Assembly (NCBI GenBank): GCA_001797815.1
Contig: MGQK01000092.1
Location: forward strand, 49,038-54,924
Direction: 5' to 3'
Source of the DNA: Deltaproteobacteria bacterium RBG_13_61_14
GTDB taxonomy: Bacteria; RBG-13-61-14
Length of the DNA stretch: 5,887 bases
Part shown: piece by piece, positions 4,143-5,887 of the stretch
Numbering within the stretch: the first letter of the stretch is position 1
Layout of the letters: every line of letters starts with the position of its first letter
The notes under the pieces: model-generated
Told to the model about the DNA's origin: nothing
Database searches by the model: none
What the model saw: only the letters and a program-made list of their open reading frames with translations
Translations under genes and position numbers: made by a program

Positions 4143-4778
4143 ATGAGTGCGTCTGCGAAAGTTCGAGAGCTGCTCTCTGCTCGCGATCTGGCCGGGATCG
4201 AGACCTGGGCCAGGGAGGACGGTCGCGCCCTGCGGGAGTTAAGCGGGCTGCTGTTCGAGGAAGACGAGCTCTTGCGCTGGCGGGCGATCGAGGCCCTGGG
4301 CCGGGCGGCGGCAATCAAGGCGGAGGCGGACCTGGAGCCGGTGCGCAACCTGCTCCGCCGCCTGTTCTTCAGCATGAACGAGGACTCGGGGAGCATTGGC
4401 TGGCATGCGCCGGAGGCGATCGGCGAGGTGCTGGCCCGGGTGCCGGCGCTCCTGGACGAATACGGGGTCATCCTGGCCGGATTCCTCCACCAGCCTCCCT
4501 TTGAGCAGGGCACGCACTGGGCGCTGGCGCGGCTGGCCCCGCTCCGGCCGGAGTTGTTCCAGGAACAGGTTCCAGCCCTCCGGGCCTCGCTGGGCTCGCC
4601 GGACCCGTTCTTGCGCGGCCATGCGGCGGCGGCGCTGCGGGCGCTGGAGCCCGGGGCGGAAGAAGCGATCCGGCCGCTGGAAACGGACCCGGCTCAGCTC
4701 AGGGTTTACGATTTTGCTTCCGGGACCATACAAGAAACCAGTGTGGCCGCGTTGGCTCGAGGCCTAACCGAGCGGTGA
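4143..4778 (+). CDS. HEAT-repeat protein resembling the DVU0298 family
   Basis: The 211-residue protein is soluble, helical and rich in Leu, Ala and Arg, with no signal peptide or membrane segment. HEAT-like helix pairs are visible at about 43-57 (LLRWRAIEALGRAAA), 100-131 and 154-170 (DPFLRGHAAAALRAL). The strongly patterned centre NEDSGSIGWHAPEAIGE (79-95) is what I recall of the DVU0298-like family from Desulfovibrio and relatives; the function of that family is not known to me. HEAT solenoids usually bind other proteins. The ATG at 4143 is the only one available after an in-frame TAA at 4125-4127, but the purine-rich GAAAGG ends directly at the start codon, which is too close for a normal ribosome site. 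Initiation may rely on upstream translation or another signal. The gene follows dfx by 97 bases in the same direction, hinting at a link to oxygen stress or redox metabolism. Confidence 0.75.
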   Translation: MSASAKVRELLSARDLAGIETWAREDGRALRELSGLLFEEDELLRWRAIEALGRAAAIKAEADLEPVRNLLRRLFFSMNEDSGSIGWHAPEAIGEVLARVPALLDEYGVILAGFLHQPPFEQGTHWALARLAPLRPELFQEQVPALRASLGSPDPFLRGHAAAALRALEPGAEEAIRPLETDPAQLRVYDFASGTIQETSVAALARGLTER

Positions 4779-4807
4779 GCGGCCCGGGTTAAGGAAAGGG
4801 ACAGGAC

Positions 4808-5014
4808 TTGGAAGAAAAAACCGTTCGCGTTCCCGCCATCAACTGCGGGCATTGCGTGGCCGCGATTGCGCGGGAGATCGAGAAATTGGACGGCGTCGAG
4901 AGCGTGGCCAGCGACGCCAAAACCAAAAAGGTGACCGTGCGCTGGCAGGCGCCGGCGAACTGGAAGGCCATCGCCGACAAGCTGAAGCAACTCGGCTATC
5001 CGCCGGCGGAATAA
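4808..5014 (+). CDS. Small heavy-metal-associated (HMA) domain protein, copper-chaperone-like
   Basis: The 68-residue protein is one HMA ferredoxin-like domain, about the length of CopZ-type chaperones. The metal-binding motif is INCGHC with Cys13 and Cys16. It is followed by the typical helix (VAAIAREIEKL), the GVESVASDAKTKKVTVRW beta hairpin and the second helix ending LKQLGYPPAE, which places the usual loop-5 position at Gly-Tyr. Such proteins carry Cu(I), or sometimes other soft metals, to P-type ATPases or regulators; none of these partners is in the window. The start is TTG at 4808: an in-frame TAA at 4790-4792 leaves no upstream ATG or GTG, and AAGGAAAGGG lies at 4791-4800. The gene begins 29 bases after the HEAT-repeat gene, so the two are probably cotranscribed. 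The TTG start may keep its expression low. Confidence 0.88.
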   Translation: MEEKTVRVPAINCGHCVAAIAREIEKLDGVESVASDAKTKKVTVRWQAPANWKAIADKLKQLGYPPAE

Positions 5015-5060
5015 GAGGCGGCGGTTGTTCACGGCGTAAAGCCAGCCTTATCCAAACCCA

Positions 5061-5098
5061 AGAAAAAGGCCGTGGCTCCCGGGAAGGGCCACGGCCTT
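5061..5098 (-). terminator. Intrinsic terminator of the minus-strand cytochrome gene
   Basis: A perfect 11-bp stem (arms 5066-5076 and 5088-5098, 11-base loop) is followed, read on the minus strand, by a T-rich CCTTTTTCTTGGG. It lies 18 bases beyond the cytochrome stop codon. On the plus strand only ATGGTTT follows, so it would be a weaker stop for the HMA operon, though it sits between convergent genes and may serve both. Confidence 0.85.
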
Positions 5099-5115
5099 AT
5101 GGTTTAAGGGAAGGA

Positions 5116-5886
5116 TCAGGGAGGGCAGGGGTCGCCGGGCCGGAGGTTGCAATCGCTTAAGAGCCACTCTTGAGCCCGGGTCAGGGTTTCCCCGGTCAAC
5201 AGGGAGGGCAAAGCAGCCGCCACCGAGTTGTTCTGGGGAGTCGCCAAGGTGCCATTGTCCAGCCAGTCAATGGAGTCATAGATCAGGCGCTTGGCGTAAA
5301 CACTGTTATGAGCAAAACAACCCGGCTCGTTCCTCAGCATGTTCCAGTTAAACGCGGCGCCCATATTGTTCCTGCCAATGGAAGCGTTGCTCGCGCCATT
5401 GGTCCAGTCCCCCGCAGCAAAGTAAGGATACCCGCCCAGGTAAGGATGCCCGTTCAGGGCCAATTGAGCGGCCAGCGCCTCTAAACCCGCCTCAAAGCCT
5501 TCTTCCTCCTCGGTCAATTTCGCCACCGTCATCTCGCCGTGTTCCGGGGTATGGCAGAGAGCGCAGGCGGTGCTGGTGATGGCAGTGATGGTCTCACCCT
5601 CTGCGCTCACCGGCGAGAGGAGGTGTTCCTCGGGATTGGTGCTCAGGTGGCAGCCCACGCAGGGGCCGTTGGTGCCGGTGTCGGCAACCGTGCCCGAGCC
5701 GATTTCATCATGCTCGAAATAAAACACGTTGTTGTAATTCGCATCGGGACGATACTGATAGCCGATCTTCCGGAAGAGCACTCCGGCCGCGGCCAAGTAG
5801 TGGGCGTCCTGGAAACCCAGGTCGGTGAAGGGATCGGCCAGGTTCTGAATATAGCCGCCGCTGATCCGGCCGGCATGGCAGGTGAC
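5116..5886 (-). CDS. Multihaem c-type cytochrome, C-terminal part; 5' end outside window
   Basis: The frame is open from base 5886 to the TGA at 5118-5116, giving 256 residues of a larger exported protein. Two complete haem-binding motifs are CVGCH (76-80) and CALCH (108-112). The first residues, VTCH, look like the end of a third CxxCH cut by the window edge. His29, His59 and His88 are candidate distal ligands. The segment DAHYLAAAGVLFRKIGYQY (27-45) resembles linkers seen between haem sites in large deltaproteobacterial cytochromes. After the last haem come about 140 haem-free residues ending in CNLRPGDPCPP, where two further cysteines (not in CxxCH) may pair. Such proteins carry electrons in the periplasm or at the cell surface. 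TTG or ATG codons within this frame (such as the TTG at 5796) are not real starts, since coding continues upstream. The gene is convergent with the plus-strand genes. The partner and electron acceptor are unknown. Confidence 0.88.
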   Translation of the reverse strand, partial: VTCHAGRISGGYIQNLADPFTDLGFQDAHYLAAAGVLFRKIGYQYRPDANYNNVFYFEHDEIGSGTVADTGTNGPCVGCHLSTNPEEHLLSPVSAEGETITAITSTACALCHTPEHGEMTVAKLTEEEEGFEAGLEALAAQLALNGHPYLGGYPYFAAGDWTNGASNASIGRNNMGAAFNWNMLRNEPGCFAHNSVYAKRLIYDSIDWLDNGTLATPQNNSVAAALPSLLTGETLTRAQEWLLSDCNLRPGDPCPP

Positions 5887-5887
5887 G

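Overview
The window is a GC-rich stretch from a bacterium with an anaerobic or microaerophilic character. It encodes a two-gene reductive oxygen-defence set (rubrerythrin and desulfoferrodoxin), a HEAT-repeat protein that looks like the DVU0298 family known from sulfate reducers, a CxxCH multihaem cytochrome, and thiolase-like/DUF35 acyl-CoA genes. Together these suggest a Desulfobacterota (deltaproteobacterial) or similar anaerobic lineage. That assignment is inferred from gene content only.

Layout. (1) Positions 2-2671, plus strand, hold two consecutive thiolase-like/DUF35 pairs. The first is a 5'-truncated thiolase-like gene (2-415) followed by a DUF35 zinc-ribbon/OB protein (462-920). The second is a complete 382-aa thiolase-like gene (1011-2159) followed by a second DUF35 protein (2201-2671). 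The pairs look like an ancient duplication. The complete thiolase-like protein has lost every canonical thiolase catalytic residue I could align by eye. (2) Positions 2672-2967 form a non-coding gap with short tandem repeats, a sigma70-like promoter that overlaps a small palindrome, and a leader that can fold into two hairpins. (3) Positions 2968-4045 hold rubrerythrin and desulfoferrodoxin, which remove peroxide and superoxide by reduction. (4) Positions 4143-5014 hold the HEAT-repeat protein and a small heavy-metal-associated (HMA) protein starting at TTG. (5) A terminator at 5061-5098 closes the convergent minus-strand multihaem cytochrome (5116 to the window end), whose 5' end lies outside.

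Nearly every gap between genes is filled with short perfect inverted repeats or small direct repeats. Some recur within the window: one CCCACCCTT/AAGGGTGGG hairpin sits directly against the stop codons of two unrelated genes, and a CCGCGCCCCGAAAG unit lies upstream of two start codons. These look like dispersed intergenic repeat families and are the least explained structure here. I saw no tRNA, rRNA, CRISPR array, insertion sequence or phage gene.
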